From NCBI GenBank assembly GCA_016707895.1, contig JADJGV010000034.1, positions 877,545 through 941,544 of the forward strand: a DNA stretch of 64,000 nucleotides, in the 5' to 3' direction. Position numbers and translations under genes: made by a program. Below are positions 43,181-52,886 of the stretch, in pieces; position 1 is the stretch's first letter; each line of letters opens with the position of its first letter. The notes beneath the pieces were generated by a model. The model saw only the letters and a list, made by a program, of their open reading frames with translations. It searched no databases and was not told the DNA's origin. The stretch is from Myxococcales bacterium (GTDB lineage: Bacteria > Myxococcota_A > Polyangia > Haliangiales > Haliangiaceae).

Positions 43181-44140
43181 GTGGTCGAGCGCACTTGGTC
43201 GCACACCGTCCTGGCGGTGATCCTCGCGGTGGTGGCGTGTGGTGGCGAGCGCGCGCGGGAGCCCGCGCCTCGGGCGGCGGCGCCTGCGACGCGCCCGGCG
43301 CCGGCGGTGGGCGAGGCCGCCGCCGCGCCGCCGCCGCGCTCGCCGCTCGCCCCGGCGTTCGCGCTGCTGCCGACGGCGATCGTCGCGGCCGAGCCGACGC
43401 CGATCGCGTGGCTCAACGATCAGCTCGTCGCCGCGGTGGCGCCGGTGTTCGACGCGGCGTGCTGGCGCGCGCTCGCCGCCACGATCGACGGCTACTACGC
43501 GATCGACCTGGTCGGCGCGCCCGAGCGGGTGGTGTTCCATCCGCACCTGATCCACGGCCAGGTCGAGCTCGCCGCGCTGCGGGCGTGTCGCGTGCCGGCG
43601 GCGCGGCGCCGCGAGGCGACGCACGCCCGCGTCCTCGTGGCGTCCGACGGCGGCTTCTTCCCGGTCGTGTTCGCCGACCTGGGCCACGGCTGGTTCCTGA
43701 TGATCGACGGCGAGATCGCCCCGATCCTCGCCGCGGCCGAGGCGCTGGCCGCCGCCGCCCCCGCGACCGCCAACCCGCTGGCCGACCTGGTCGGCCGGTC
43801 CGCGACGCCCGGCTGGCGCGCGCTGGCGGGCGACGTGACCCGCGCGTCGCTCGGCGTCCCCGCGCTGGGCGCGCGCGCCGAGTTCACCCCGTTCACCGGC
43901 CTCGGCCCGCCCCCCGGACCGGTGACCGTCACCGTCTTCTTCGCCAGCGCCGCCGACGCGCAGCGCGCCCTGGCGGCCGCGACCGCGTCGGGCGGCTCGA
44001 TCGACCGCGAGGCGGTGGGCGACGTCGTGGCCCTGGCCGGCACGCTCGGGGAGGTCCGCGTCGACGGCGCGACCGTCGTCTACCGCGGGCCGGTCTCCGC
44101 AGCGCTGTTCGACAGCCTGGGGCTGTTCCGGGTGCCGTGA
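43181..44140 (+). CDS. Lipoprotein of unknown function, 319 aa
   Basis: GTG 43181 gives VVERTWSHTVLAVILAVVACG, lipobox ending at Cys20; ATG 43173 is out of frame. A Pro/Ala-rich linker is followed by a domain with PIAWLNDQLVAAVAPVFDAA, ARVLVASDGGFFPVVFADLG and TVTVFFASAADAQRALAAA; paired cysteines (CWRALA, LRACRVP) are present. The layout parallels the lipoprotein at 5561-6577. Function not recognised. Convergent spacing to the 983-aa gene is 77 bp. Faces away from the PLP-enzyme gene. Confidence 0.78.
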   Translation: MVERTWSHTVLAVILAVVACGGERAREPAPRAAAPATRPAPAVGEAAAAPPPRSPLAPAFALLPTAIVAAEPTPIAWLNDQLVAAVAPVFDAACWRALAATIDGYYAIDLVGAPERVVFHPHLIHGQVELAALRACRVPAARRREATHARVLVASDGGFFPVVFADLGHGWFLMIDGEIAPILAAAEALAAAAPATANPLADLVGRSATPGWRALAGDVTRASLGVPALGARAEFTPFTGLGPPPGPVTVTVFFASAADAQRALAAATASGGSIDREAVGDVVALAGTLGEVRVDGATVVYRGPVSAALFDSLGLFRVP

Positions 44141-44217
44141 TCGCGGCGCCGCGGAAGGGCGGCGTTGGTGACCCGCCGCGCCGCGGCCCACGCCCGGCCG
44201 ACCGAGCTGGGTGATCG

Positions 44218-47169
44218 TCAGTCCGCGGCGATCGCGGTGAGCGAGCGCTCGACGCCGCGCGCGAGGCCGACCGTCACGGTGGTGCCGGCGGGCACCTGGA
44301 GCAGGTCCCAGCCGAGCTCGAGGCGCAGGCCCTTCACGTCGTGGCCGTCGACGGTGACGATGGTGTCGCCCGCGACGAGGCCGGCCTGCGCGGCGGGCCC
44401 AGGGCTCACTTCGCTGATCGTGAGCGCGCGCGTCCGCGGATCGGCGTCGGGCGCGGGCTGCACGAACGCCCAACCGAAGTCGCCCGGCCTGCCGTCGTCG
44501 CCGCCCCGGCGCTCGACCATGGGCACGTCGCCGACGTCGTGCACGGGGCCGCCGGTGAGCTCGACGATCCAGCGGACCAAGGGCCACCGCGCGTCGCGCT
44601 CGGCGTTCAGGCCGACGACGTAGACGAGGCCCGCGGGCGCGTTCGGCACGGTGAAACGGCCGCCGGCGTCGCTCAGCTCGGCGCCGTCGCCCCCCGCCGC
44701 GATGGACGGCACGCCGGCGCCCGCGCCGGCGGTCGGGGTGACGTGCGCGCGGACGCCGGGCACCGGCGCGCCCGTCGCGAGGTCGACGAACCGGCCGGTC
44801 ACGACGCGCTTCGACTCGAGGACGAGCGCGACGCCGGTCCGGTCCTCGCCGGCGGCGAGCGGCACCGTCGCCTGCACGCGGCCCGCGGCGCTGTCGACGG
44901 CGACGACGAACGCGCCGGCCGGCAGGTCGCGCACGACGAACGCGCCGCCGGTGCGGGAGAAGCGCTCGCGCCGCTCGAAGCCGGTCTGCACGTCGGAGAC
45001 GGCGAGCTCGAACGTCTCGGGCGCGCCGCTGCTCGCGACCGTGACGGTGCCGGCGATCGAGCCGGTGCTCAGGATCGTGAGCGTCGTGTCGCTGCCGGTC
45101 GCGACGTGCTCGACCGCGGCCTCGCCGCCGCCGCGCCGGTACGCGCGCACCGTGTGGCGCCCCCGGCCGAGGCCGCCGACGGTGAAGCGGCCATCGGTGC
45201 GGGTGAGCACCGGCCGATCGGTGCGGCCCCACGTCCAGCGGGTCTGGCGCACGCCGGCACCCGCCGCGACCCCCGGTCCGTCCGGCTCGCGCACGGCGAC
45301 GACCCACGCGTCGCCCACCGGTTCGCCGCGCGCGTCCTGCACGACCCCGGTGATCGCGCCGTCCTGCGCCTCGACGACGAGCCGCACGGTCGCGGTCTGC
45401 CCCGCGGCCACCGTGACCGGCTCGCCGCGGTCATCGCCAGCGGCCGCGCCCGGGCGTTGCACGGGCTCGAACCTGCCGCGCGACACGGTCACGCGGTGCG
45501 GGCCCGGCTCGACGCCGTCGATGCGGAACGTGCCGTCATCACCGGTCGCGACCCCGCCGTCGAGCATCCGGATCTCGGTCGAGACCCGCACGCCGGCCAC
45601 CGGCTGGCCCGCCGGATCGACGACGATCCCGGCGACGGCGCCGCTCGCCGGAAAGACGATGTCGGCGGTGGAGCCGCCGCCCGGCGCGACGGTCACCGTC
45701 AGGGGCGGCGCTGCGTCGACCTGACCGTTCACGCTAGCCTCGAGCTGGTAGGTCCCGCCTCGCAGGCCGGTCAGGCGATAGACGCCGTCGTCGCCCGAGC
45801 GCGCGAACGCGCCCGGGAAGAACTCGCCCGCGTCCGTGGCCCGCGCCGACACCCACGCGTCGCCGAACGGCGCGCCGGCGGCGGTCCTGACCGTGCCGGT
45901 GATGACGGCGCCCGGCGTCACCGTGAGGATCAGGTCCGCGTGGTCGGCGCCGGCGGCGACCTCGACGGGCGGGTACTTCTGCTGCGCGGCCTGGTCGTTG
46001 CACCTGACGCGCACCTCGTAGCGCCCCGGCACGAGGGACAGGATCGCGAAGGTCCCGTCGAGCTCGATCGAATCGGTCGCGCGTGCCCGCGATGCCGCAT
46101 CGGCCAGCATCACGGCGCCGCGCGGACACGGCTCGACCTTGCCCCCGCCGCGATCGATCACCACGGTGCCGCGCACGCGGCTCGCCGGGTGTACGACGAC
46201 CACGACGCCGTCCACGTGCTGGCCCAGGCCGAGCAGCACGCTCTCGCCGGCTTCGCCGCGGTAGCCGTCGCCCGACGCGACCGGCTTGTAGCGCCCGGGG
46301 ACCAGCCGCGTCAGACGGAAGCGGCCCTGCGCGTCGCTGCGCGTGCTCGCCCCCGGCTCGTCGTCGTCGAGCGCGACGGCGACGATCGCGCCGTCGACCG
46401 GCCGCGCGTCGCCCGCCGTGACGACCGTGCCCGACAGGCTCGACTCCGGCGTCAGCAGGATCTGCGCGCGCGCGGTCGGCGCCGACACGTCGCTGTCGCC
46501 CGGGGCGTATCCGTCTGCGTGCGCGCCGAGGTGGGCCGGACCCGGCGCGGTCCACAAGGCAAAGCGTCCCTGTTCGTCGGTGCGAGTGGTCGCGGCGACA
46601 CCGACCACGGTCCCCGCCGAGATCGCCACCAGCGCGCCGACGATCGGCCCCCCGCTCACGTCCTCGACGGTGCCGCTCACCTTCACGCCGCCGGGCGGCA
46701 GCGCGAAGTCCACGCCGGTGCGCACCTCGCCTGGCGCGAGTCGAAAGCTGTCGAGCTCGCCCAGCGCGTTGAGCCACGGCCGCGCGAGGTGCCCGGCGGC
46801 GCTCGCGGCGAGCGCGTGGCGCACCGGCAGGAGGTCCTCGAGCGCGTACGCGCCGGCGGCGTCGGTCGTCGCGCACGGCGGCGCGCGCCACTCGTCGGAG
46901 GCGAGGCCATCGGTCGCGAAGCGCGAGCACACCTGCGCGCCGGCGATCGGTCCGCCGCCCGCCGTGCGTACCGTGCCGCGGACCGCGGCGCGCGGCTGCG
47001 TGCGTGGATCGTTCGGCGCGGTCTTCCCGGCCGCGCCGCGCGCGCGACCTCCCGCGACCTCGGCGCCGGCCGCGCCGCGCGGCTTCGACGAGCGAGCGCG
47101 ATCGCGCCGCCACCACAGCGCGACCAGGACGACGATCAGGGCGACCACGACCGCAGCGATCCGCTTCAC
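44218..47169 (-). CDS. Membrane-anchored CarboxypepD_reg repeat protein with C-terminal PDZ, 983 aa
   Basis: MKRIAAVVVALIVVLVALWW is an N-terminal anchor helix followed by basic residues. Then come about nine CarboxypepD_reg-like Ig folds (PF13620), recognised by G-x-V-x(n)-GxPVxGAxV and T-D-xx-GxF-x-L/I-x2-L-x-PG-x-Y patterns, e.g. VRGTVRTAGGGPIAGAQVCS, SGTVEDVSGGPIVGALVAI, RFRLTRLVPGRYKPVASGDG, and AGIVVDPAGQPVAGVRVSTE. A PDZ domain ends the protein (about 900-983): TISEVSPGPAAQAGLVAGDT and IVTVDGHDVKGLRLELGWDL. Probably periplasmic, tethered to the inner membrane; the PDZ suggests binding of a partner's C-terminus. Confidence 0.9.
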   Translation of the reverse strand: MKRIAAVVVALIVVLVALWWRRDRARSSKPRGAAGAEVAGGRARGAAGKTAPNDPRTQPRAAVRGTVRTAGGGPIAGAQVCSRFATDGLASDEWRAPPCATTDAAGAYALEDLLPVRHALAASAAGHLARPWLNALGELDSFRLAPGEVRTGVDFALPPGGVKVSGTVEDVSGGPIVGALVAISAGTVVGVAATTRTDEQGRFALWTAPGPAHLGAHADGYAPGDSDVSAPTARAQILLTPESSLSGTVVTAGDARPVDGAIVAVALDDDEPGASTRSDAQGRFRLTRLVPGRYKPVASGDGYRGEAGESVLLGLGQHVDGVVVVVHPASRVRGTVVIDRGGGKVEPCPRGAVMLADAASRARATDSIELDGTFAILSLVPGRYEVRVRCNDQAAQQKYPPVEVAAGADHADLILTVTPGAVITGTVRTAAGAPFGDAWVSARATDAGEFFPGAFARSGDDGVYRLTGLRGGTYQLEASVNGQVDAAPPLTVTVAPGGGSTADIVFPASGAVAGIVVDPAGQPVAGVRVSTEIRMLDGGVATGDDGTFRIDGVEPGPHRVTVSRGRFEPVQRPGAAAGDDRGEPVTVAAGQTATVRLVVEAQDGAITGVVQDARGEPVGDAWVVAVREPDGPGVAAGAGVRQTRWTWGRTDRPVLTRTDGRFTVGGLGRGRHTVRAYRRGGGEAAVEHVATGSDTTLTILSTGSIAGTVTVASSGAPETFELAVSDVQTGFERRERFSRTGGAFVVRDLPAGAFVVAVDSAAGRVQATVPLAAGEDRTGVALVLESKRVVTGRFVDLATGAPVPGVRAHVTPTAGAGAGVPSIAAGGDGAELSDAGGRFTVPNAPAGLVYVVGLNAERDARWPLVRWIVELTGGPVHDVGDVPMVERRGGDDGRPGDFGWAFVQPAPDADPRTRALTISEVSPGPAAQAGLVAGDTIVTVDGHDVKGLRLELGWDLLQVPAGTTVTVGLARGVERSLTAIAAD

Positions 47170-47268
47170 CGGTCGACCCTAGCGCGGCTCCCGCGCGCGC
47201 CGGATCGCGAACGCCGCGACGCAGGGGGCGACCGTGGATCGGTCACATCAGGCTCCCTTCCTACCGAG

Positions 47269-47282
47269 TGGCAGCCGATCGG
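47269..47282. repeat. Dispersed 14-mer TGGCAGCCGATCGG, copy 1
   Basis: TGGCAGCCGATCGG lies 100 bp upstream of ATG 47169 (minus strand). The same 14 bases recur at 50909-50922 and 58582-58595, always in intergenic DNA, and a reverse-complement relative (CCGATCGGCTGCGA) at 57463-57476. Confidence 0.5.
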
Positions 47283-47397
47283 CGCGGCCGCGCCAGCGCG
47301 TCGCCGCGCCGGTCACCGCGCGCGCAACCACGCCGCGTAGCGCGCGCGTCCATCGCCGCCTTCGAGCGCGGCGACGAGCATCGCCCCCTCCTCGCAC

Positions 47398-47589
47398 ATG
47401 GCGACGAGCCCGACGAACATCCCCGCGGGCAGCACACTCTTTGTGGATGCCTACGACGAAGACATCGCGGAGGACGACCCCATCATGCGTTGCCAGTTCG
47501 CTCCCCTCACGGCCGACTTGCTGCACGTCGGCGAAGGGGTCTGCTCCGGTGCGATCGGTACGCTGACCGTCCGCTTCTCGACCAACTGA
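47398..47589 (+). CDS. Short ORF, 63 aa, C2-like fragment
   Basis: A 63-codon frame from ATG 47398 with LFVDAYDEDIAEDDPIMRC, resembling the acidic Ca-loop of C2-type domains, and ends TLTVRFSTN. It lacks a signal peptide and its codon use is less GC-biased than the neighbours, with no obvious ribosome site. It is too small for a complete C2 domain (about 100 aa), so it may be the 3' end of a lost gene or a spurious frame. Confidence 0.35.
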   Translation: MATSPTNIPAGSTLFVDAYDEDIAEDDPIMRCQFAPLTADLLHVGEGVCSGAIGTLTVRFSTN

Positions 47590-47675
47590 CGCATCGTCGA
47601 CGGTCGATCTGGACCCGCCCAGTCGCAGCCACCCGGATCGGGGCTGATGCCGCGCGAGCCGGGCCGAGGGCGTCG

Positions 47676-50600
47676 TCAGCCCGGCGCCAGCAACGCGAAC
47701 GCCTCGTAGAGGACGGCGGGCAGCGGCGCGTCGAGGTGCCAGGTGATGGCGATCGGTCGATCGCCGTCGTGGCTGCGGTAGGTCGCGCCGCCCAGGAAGA
47801 CGTAGGGCTCGTCCTTCGCGGTCTGCACGAACAGGAAGAAGCGCCAGCCATTGGTCGCGCTGTCGAGGTACCGCCGCCCGGCGGCGCTGGCCACCCGCGT
47901 GCGACCTTGGGTCTCCCACAGGAACAGGTCGCGGCTGATCGCGCGATCGCGGTAGCTGGTGGTCGGTGAGAAGTTCCCGCTCGACTTGTCGAGCGTCACG
48001 AACAGGAGCTCACGGCGCGACGCGTCGAGCTTGAGGATGCCGGCCTGCGGCACGCTGATCTTGTCGCCGCTGGCGCGATCGCCGACCGCGGTGACGATCT
48101 CGTAGCGGCTGTAGCGCCGGTGCAGCGCCAGCGGCCAGTCGGCCTCGGGGTAGACGTCGCCCGCGAGCCCGGGCTTGTCCTCGAGCACGGCGGTCAGCTC
48201 GCGCAGCTCGGCCCGGACCGCCGGGCGCGCTCGGTACCAGTCGGCCACCTCCTCGGCCGCGCGCAGGACGCCGCGCTTCTGGAGCTGCGCGTCGAGCATG
48301 GCCAGGCGGCGCGCGTCGAGCGGCCCCGGGGGTGGCGCGCCGTCGTCGGTGAGCGCGCGGTAGCGGCGGAGCCGCGTCGGTTCGTCGACGTGGCACAGCC
48401 GGCCGAGCCCGCGGCTCGCGAGGTCGGCATCGACATCGGGGGCCGCGAGGCCGGCGGCGACCTGGACGTCGCGCCAGCCGGCGTCGCCGGTGTACACGTC
48501 ATCGAGGGGGCGCCCGGTCTCGCGCAGGAACCGCGTCAGCGTGACCGGCGCGCCGTCCGGCTCGGCGGTCGCCCGCTCGTGCAGCTCGTGCAGCTCCCGC
48601 AGCTCGCGGCCGAGGCGCGCCACGCCTCGGCCCAGCGTGCGGCGCAGCGAGTCGAGCACCTGGTCGCGGGCCACTCGATCGAGCTCGAGCGCGCAGCCGC
48701 TGGGCAGGTGCGGGAAGCCGTGCTCGATGGCCTCGCGTAGCCGCGGCCGCGGCAGGCCGGTCAGCGTCGCCAGGATCGCGTCGTACCGGTACTCCTCGCG
48801 GTGCTGGCCGATGAAGTCGAGCACCAGGCACGCGGTCTTGCCCGGGAACAAGCGCAGGCCGCGGCCGAGCTGCTGCTGGAACAAGGTCGCGCTGGCGGTC
48901 GGGCGGAGGAGCAACAGCACGTCGACGAACGGCAGGTCGACGCCCTCGTTGTACAGGTCGCACGTGAAGACCAGGTTCACCTCGCGGTCACGGAGCCGGC
49001 GCCGCACGTCGTCGCGCAGCGCCGCGGGGCTGCCGCCATGGACCGCCACCGCCGGCACGCCGAGCGCGGTGGCCTGCGCGGCCATGTACTCGGCGTGCTC
49101 GACGCTCACGCAGAAGCCCAGCCCCCGCACCGCGCGCAGGTCGGCGACGCGGCGCGCGAGCTGCGCCACCACCAGGCGCGCCCGCGCCTCGTTGCCGGTG
49201 TAGAGCCCGGCCAGCGCCGCGGCGTCGTAGCCAGTGCGGGTCCAGCGCACGCGCCGCAGGTCGGTGCCGTCGGTCAGGCCGTAGTACTCGAACGGCGCGA
49301 GGAGCTGCTGCGCCAGCGCGTCGGGCAAGCGCAGCTCGGCGGCGATGCGATCGTCGAAGTCCGGCAGCAGCGACTGCCCGTCGCTGCGCTCGGGGGTGGC
49401 GGTGAGGCCGAGCAGCAGCTGCGGGCGCAGCGCCCGCAGGACCGCCTGGTACGAGGGCGCGGGCAGGTGATGGCACTCGTCGATCACCACGTAAGCGAAG
49501 TGCTCGGCGCCGAGCTGGTCGAGCAGGCGCCCCGCGCTCTGGATGGTCGCGAACACGTGGTCGCCGCGCGCGATCGTCGCGCCGCCGGCGATCAGCTCGC
49601 CGAACCCGCCATCGAGCAGGACCTCGCGGAACGTGTCGCGCGCCTGCTCGACGATCTCCACCCGGTGCGCCAGGTACAGGAGCCGCGGCGGCGCCGCGGG
49701 CGCCTGACGCGCGTAGTCGAACGCGGCGATGACGGTCTTGCCCGTACCGGTGGCGGCGACCACGAGGTTGCGCGTGTGGCCGCGCTCGACGCGCTCGGCG
49801 CGCAAGCGGTCGAGGATGATCTGCTGATACGGGTACGGCTGTGGCGCCAGGCGGCGCGGCGCGGGGCGCGGCGCGGCGTCGCGTTGGAGCGCGCCGGCCA
49901 GCTGGTCTCGGTGGGTCGGGTCCCGCGGATCGTAGCGCTGGAATTCCGGATCCTGCCAGAGGGTCTCGAAGGTGCCGGCGAAGTGGTCGATCACGTGCGG
50001 CAGGTCGCCGCTGGACACCTTCACCACCCACTCGTGGCCGGCGCCGAGCGCCGTGGCGGTGAGGTTGGCCGAACCGACGTACGCCGTGGACAGGCCGTTG
50101 GCGCGGTGGAACAACCACGCCTTCGCGTGTAGCCGCGTCCGGCGCGTGTCGAACGACACCTTCACTTCGGCGCCGGGCAGCTCGGCCAGGCGGTGCACCG
50201 CCTCGACCTCGGTGGTGCCGGTGAAGGTCGTGGTCAGCACGCGCAGGCGGGTGCCGCTCGACGCCAGCGCCAGCTGTCCGAGCGCGTCGGCCAGCACGCG
50301 CACCCCGCCGATGGTGATGAACGCGACGATGACGTCGACCCGATCGGCGCTGGCGATCTCGCGACGCAGCTCGGAGGCCAGCCCGGGCTCGAGCGGGCCG
50401 CGGGTGAACAGGGTCGAGGCGGTGAACGTCGAGTCGGGACGCAGCGGCCTCGGCCCCGTCCCCACGGCCCACAGCTGGCGCGGCGGTGGCAGCAGCCGCT
50501 GCGCGCGGATGGGCCCGGCGTCGCCATCGTCGAACGCCAGGGTCGTCGCGATCTCCGCCAGCACGCGCTCGACCAGCGCCGAGCTCGCCGCGACGCGCGC

Positions 50601-50771
50601 GTGCTCGTCGAGCGCCGCCAGCGCCCGTCGCACCTCGGTGGCGACCAGCCGCGCGACCTCGCCCGGCAGCTGATCGGGCCGCAGGTCGCGCAGCTCGGCC
50701 ACGGACTCGCCGAGCGCCTCGGCGAGCGCCTCCGTCAGCGGATGCTCGTACAGCCCTGGCGCCAGCGGCAT
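47676..50771 (-). CDS. PLD nuclease - SF2 helicase - DUF3427 protein, 1031 aa
   Basis: Three parts. A PLD-like nuclease domain at about 110-280 with LHAKAWLFHRANG (HxK, His215/Lys217) and GSANLTATALGAG. An SF2 helicase core at about 310-650: Q-region PYPYQQIILDRL, Walker A AATGTGKTVIAAF (340-346), motif II DECHHLP (431-435), motif III GLTATPERSDG, and motif VI QLGRGLRLFPGK. A DUF3427 domain near the C-terminus: PQAGILKLDASRRELLFVTL, NFSPTTSYRDRAISRDLFLW. The arrangement is known from proteins found with restriction and phage-defence genes, where it is thought to act on invading DNA. ATG 50771 starts MPLAPGLYEH. It lies alone, with HEAT-type genes on one side. Confidence 0.93.
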   Translation of the reverse strand: MPLAPGLYEHPLTEALAEALGESVAELRDLRPDQLPGEVARLVATEVRRALAALDEHARVAASSALVERVLAEIATTLAFDDGDAGPIRAQRLLPPPRQLWAVGTGPRPLRPDSTFTASTLFTRGPLEPGLASELRREIASADRVDVIVAFITIGGVRVLADALGQLALASSGTRLRVLTTTFTGTTEVEAVHRLAELPGAEVKVSFDTRRTRLHAKAWLFHRANGLSTAYVGSANLTATALGAGHEWVVKVSSGDLPHVIDHFAGTFETLWQDPEFQRYDPRDPTHRDQLAGALQRDAAPRPAPRRLAPQPYPYQQIILDRLRAERVERGHTRNLVVAATGTGKTVIAAFDYARQAPAAPPRLLYLAHRVEIVEQARDTFREVLLDGGFGELIAGGATIARGDHVFATIQSAGRLLDQLGAEHFAYVVIDECHHLPAPSYQAVLRALRPQLLLGLTATPERSDGQSLLPDFDDRIAAELRLPDALAQQLLAPFEYYGLTDGTDLRRVRWTRTGYDAAALAGLYTGNEARARLVVAQLARRVADLRAVRGLGFCVSVEHAEYMAAQATALGVPAVAVHGGSPAALRDDVRRRLRDREVNLVFTCDLYNEGVDLPFVDVLLLLRPTASATLFQQQLGRGLRLFPGKTACLVLDFIGQHREEYRYDAILATLTGLPRPRLREAIEHGFPHLPSGCALELDRVARDQVLDSLRRTLGRGVARLGRELRELHELHERATAEPDGAPVTLTRFLRETGRPLDDVYTGDAGWRDVQVAAGLAAPDVDADLASRGLGRLCHVDEPTRLRRYRALTDDGAPPPGPLDARRLAMLDAQLQKRGVLRAAEEVADWYRARPAVRAELRELTAVLEDKPGLAGDVYPEADWPLALHRRYSRYEIVTAVGDRASGDKISVPQAGILKLDASRRELLFVTLDKSSGNFSPTTSYRDRAISRDLFLWETQGRTRVASAAGRRYLDSATNGWRFFLFVQTAKDEPYVFLGGATYRSHDGDRPIAITWHLDAPLPAVLYEAFALLAPG

Positions 50772-50908
50772 CGCCCGATGATAGGAGCTCGCGGCGCTGC
50801 CGTCAGGGGTCGGCGCGCCTGTTGGCGCAGCGTCTGCGGTGATGGACGCCGGCGGCGACAGGGCGCGCGCTGCATGCTCAGGCCGTCGGGCCGGCTTGTT
50901 GCCACCGC

Positions 50909-50922
50909 TGGCAGCCGATCGG
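50909..50922. repeat. Dispersed 14-mer TGGCAGCCGATCGG, copy 2
   Basis: Identical to the copy at 47269-47282, in the 207-bp gap between the helicase gene (ATG 50771) and the gene ending at 50979. No other feature in that gap is recognised. Confidence 0.5.
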
Positions 50923-50978
50923 AATGGCGGCGCCACCCGCGCCGCATCACCCGGCATGGGGCTGCCACCCGCGTGGCG

Positions 50979-52286
50979 TCAACCGCGCTCACCCATCCAG
51001 TCTTCGGGCAACCCGGCGCGCAGCCGCGTGGCCAGCGCGCGGAGGCCGTCGATCGCGTCGGCCACGTCGTCATCGGCGCGCGCGGAGAGCACCTCGCCGA
51101 AGGTGAAGCCGATCGCGTCCGGCGCCCGTGGCGGTGGACCCGGGGCGCTCGCGCCGCGCCGATGGGCCAGGTCGCTGGTGGTCGATCGCAGCGCCGCGGC
51201 CAGGTACGCGTGGGACTCGCGGCGGTCCTCGGCCAGCGCCGCCGCGAGCTCGCGGTGGCACCAGCGCTGATCGATCGCCGCGAGCAGCGACGCCATCTCG
51301 CACACCGCGATCGGCACGTCACTCCGCAGCGCGCGGCGCACCAGCGGCAGCGCGCGGTCGGGCAGCCGCTCGAGGGCGAGGGTCGCGAAGTCGGCGAGGA
51401 GCGGGTGCCCGCCGTAGCCCGCGACCCGCGAGAGCCCGGCCCAGGCGTCGAAGCGCTCGCGCACGAGCTCGCGCTCGAGGTCGCGTTCGAGCAGGTAGGC
51501 GCAGGCCTGGTACGGCGAGAACGGATGATCGACCGCGACGTCGGCGCGGCGGAGCGCCTCGGCGACCGCCGCCGTCACGTCGACGTCGGGCCGCGCGCGC
51601 AAGAGCTCGATGGCGCGACCCTCGTGCCAGTCCTTACGGCCGAACAGCGGCCGGCACAGGCCCACGGCCTCCTCGGCGGTGGTCCCGCGCAGGGCCAGGG
51701 GTAGCAGGTCGCCGGGGCGCTCCGACGCGTGGACCCTCATCGACAACCACGCCCGGTGGGCGGCGACGTGGGCCTCGTCACCGCCCGGTTCGATGATGGC
51801 CAGCCAGCGCGCCCGGCCGTCCGCGGTGTCGAGCTCGGCGGCGACCTCGCCGGCGCGCGCCTCGAGCTCCGGCGCCAGCGTGACGTGGTTCTTGTACTTC
51901 GTCGTGTACCGCACCAGCCCGACGGCGGCGAGCTCGTGGATCCCATCAACGATCACGTCGTCCGATGGGCGCCAGCGCCAGAGGCGCGGCTCGGCGATGC
52001 GGGTCGGCGACGTCGCGAGCGACGCGACCCGGGCCGTGAAGAACCACGTGTCGATCACCTCGCCGGTCTCGGTCAGGAAGTCGGCGTCGAGCAGCTCGCC
52101 GTCGGGGCCGGTCAAGCACAGGCCGATGCCGTGGCGGCGGTAGGTCCAGCCTGCATGCCCCGGCAGGTCGCCGTCGTCGTCGTCGCGGTCGAGGGCCGCG
52201 CGCGCGACCGCGTGGTGCCAGCGCTGGCGCTCGCGCTGCACGAGGAGCGCGACGACCAGCCAGCTCAGGTGCGGTGGGCCCCACAT
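50979..52286 (-). CDS. HEAT-like helical protein with N-terminal DUF6896-like segment, 435 aa
   Basis: Begins MWGPPHLSWLVVALLVQRER. Residues 45-75 carry a YRRHGIGLCLTGPDGELLDA pattern reminiscent of DUF6896. The remainder is regular helices consistent with HEAT repeats (GLCRPLFGRKDWHEGRAIEL, LADFATLALERLPDRALPLV, VAYEMASLL-type packing). A mixed N-terminal small domain with C-terminal HEAT repeats is also seen in immunity-type proteins. Located 207 bp upstream of the helicase gene on the same strand; functional link unproven. Confidence 0.72.
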   Translation of the reverse strand: MWGPPHLSWLVVALLVQRERQRWHHAVARAALDRDDDDGDLPGHAGWTYRRHGIGLCLTGPDGELLDADFLTETGEVIDTWFFTARVASLATSPTRIAEPRLWRWRPSDDVIVDGIHELAAVGLVRYTTKYKNHVTLAPELEARAGEVAAELDTADGRARWLAIIEPGGDEAHVAAHRAWLSMRVHASERPGDLLPLALRGTTAEEAVGLCRPLFGRKDWHEGRAIELLRARPDVDVTAAVAEALRRADVAVDHPFSPYQACAYLLERDLERELVRERFDAWAGLSRVAGYGGHPLLADFATLALERLPDRALPLVRRALRSDVPIAVCEMASLLAAIDQRWCHRELAAALAEDRRESHAYLAAALRSTTSDLAHRRGASAPGPPPRAPDAIGFTFGEVLSARADDDVADAIDGLRALATRLRAGLPEDWMGERG

Positions 52287-52413
52287 CGCGAGAGCATACG
52301 GCCAGTGGTGTCCCGTCAGGCCGCATGACCGGCCTCGCCGCGATCACCGTCCCGGCCGTCGCCGCGCCCAGCGCCGGGCAGATCGAATCGGCCGGCGAGG
52401 CGTCGACACGGAC

Positions 52414-52845
52414 ATGCGGTGTTCGACGGTCCGGTTGCGTGCGCTCGGCCTCGCGCTCCTGGTCCTCGGCTGCCGGGCCACCGGCCCGCCGTCGCGCGCG
52501 GTCCCCGCACCGGCGAGCGAGGCGGCCGTGGCGGTAGCCGGGGCACCGGCCGGGACGCCGGTCGATCCATGGCAGGCGTGCGCGGTCGACGACGACTGTG
52601 CCGTGGTGGAGATCGACCGCGGCGCGTGCGACCTCTGCGCGAACACGTACGCGGTCGCGCGCGGGCGAGCCGACGAGGCGCGCGCGCGCGCCGCGCTGAC
52701 AGAGCCGGTCGAGGTCTGCACGGATCGCGATCACTCGTGCCCGGCGGCGACCGCCGCCTGCGTCGACGGCGCCTGCGCGCTGCAGGTCCCCGCCGACCCG
52801 CCACGCGCGGCGCGCCGCTGGTTCAACCCGCTGCCGGCCCGCTGA
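52414..52845 (+). CDS. Cys-rich small lipoprotein, 143 aa
   Basis: MRCSTVRLRALGLALLVLGCRATG has a lipoprotein signal with Cys20. A Pro/Ala linker follows, then three Cys pairs in CAVDDDCAVVEIDRGAC, CANTYAV and CTDRDHSCPAATAACVDGAC, a short disulfide-rich domain typical of small secreted modules. No named family. It starts at ATG 52414 and ends 41 bp before the CotH gene (52887) on the same strand, so the two may be co-transcribed. Confidence 0.8.
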   Translation: MRCSTVRLRALGLALLVLGCRATGPPSRAVPAPASEAAVAVAGAPAGTPVDPWQACAVDDDCAVVEIDRGACDLCANTYAVARGRADEARARAALTEPVEVCTDRDHSCPAATAACVDGACALQVPADPPRAARRWFNPLPAR

Positions 52846-52886
52846 CCTTCGGCTGGTCGCGGCCGCCGCTCGTGTACGATGGAGAG

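Noticed and set aside
44341..47340. 999-codon plus-strand frame opposite the CarboxypepD_reg protein
   Set aside because: Antisense shadow without domain signal; minus frame has clear Ig repeats and PDZ.
47676..52286. Full defence island
   Set aside because: Only the PLD-helicase protein has defence-type domains; no methylase, toxin or phage gene nearby.
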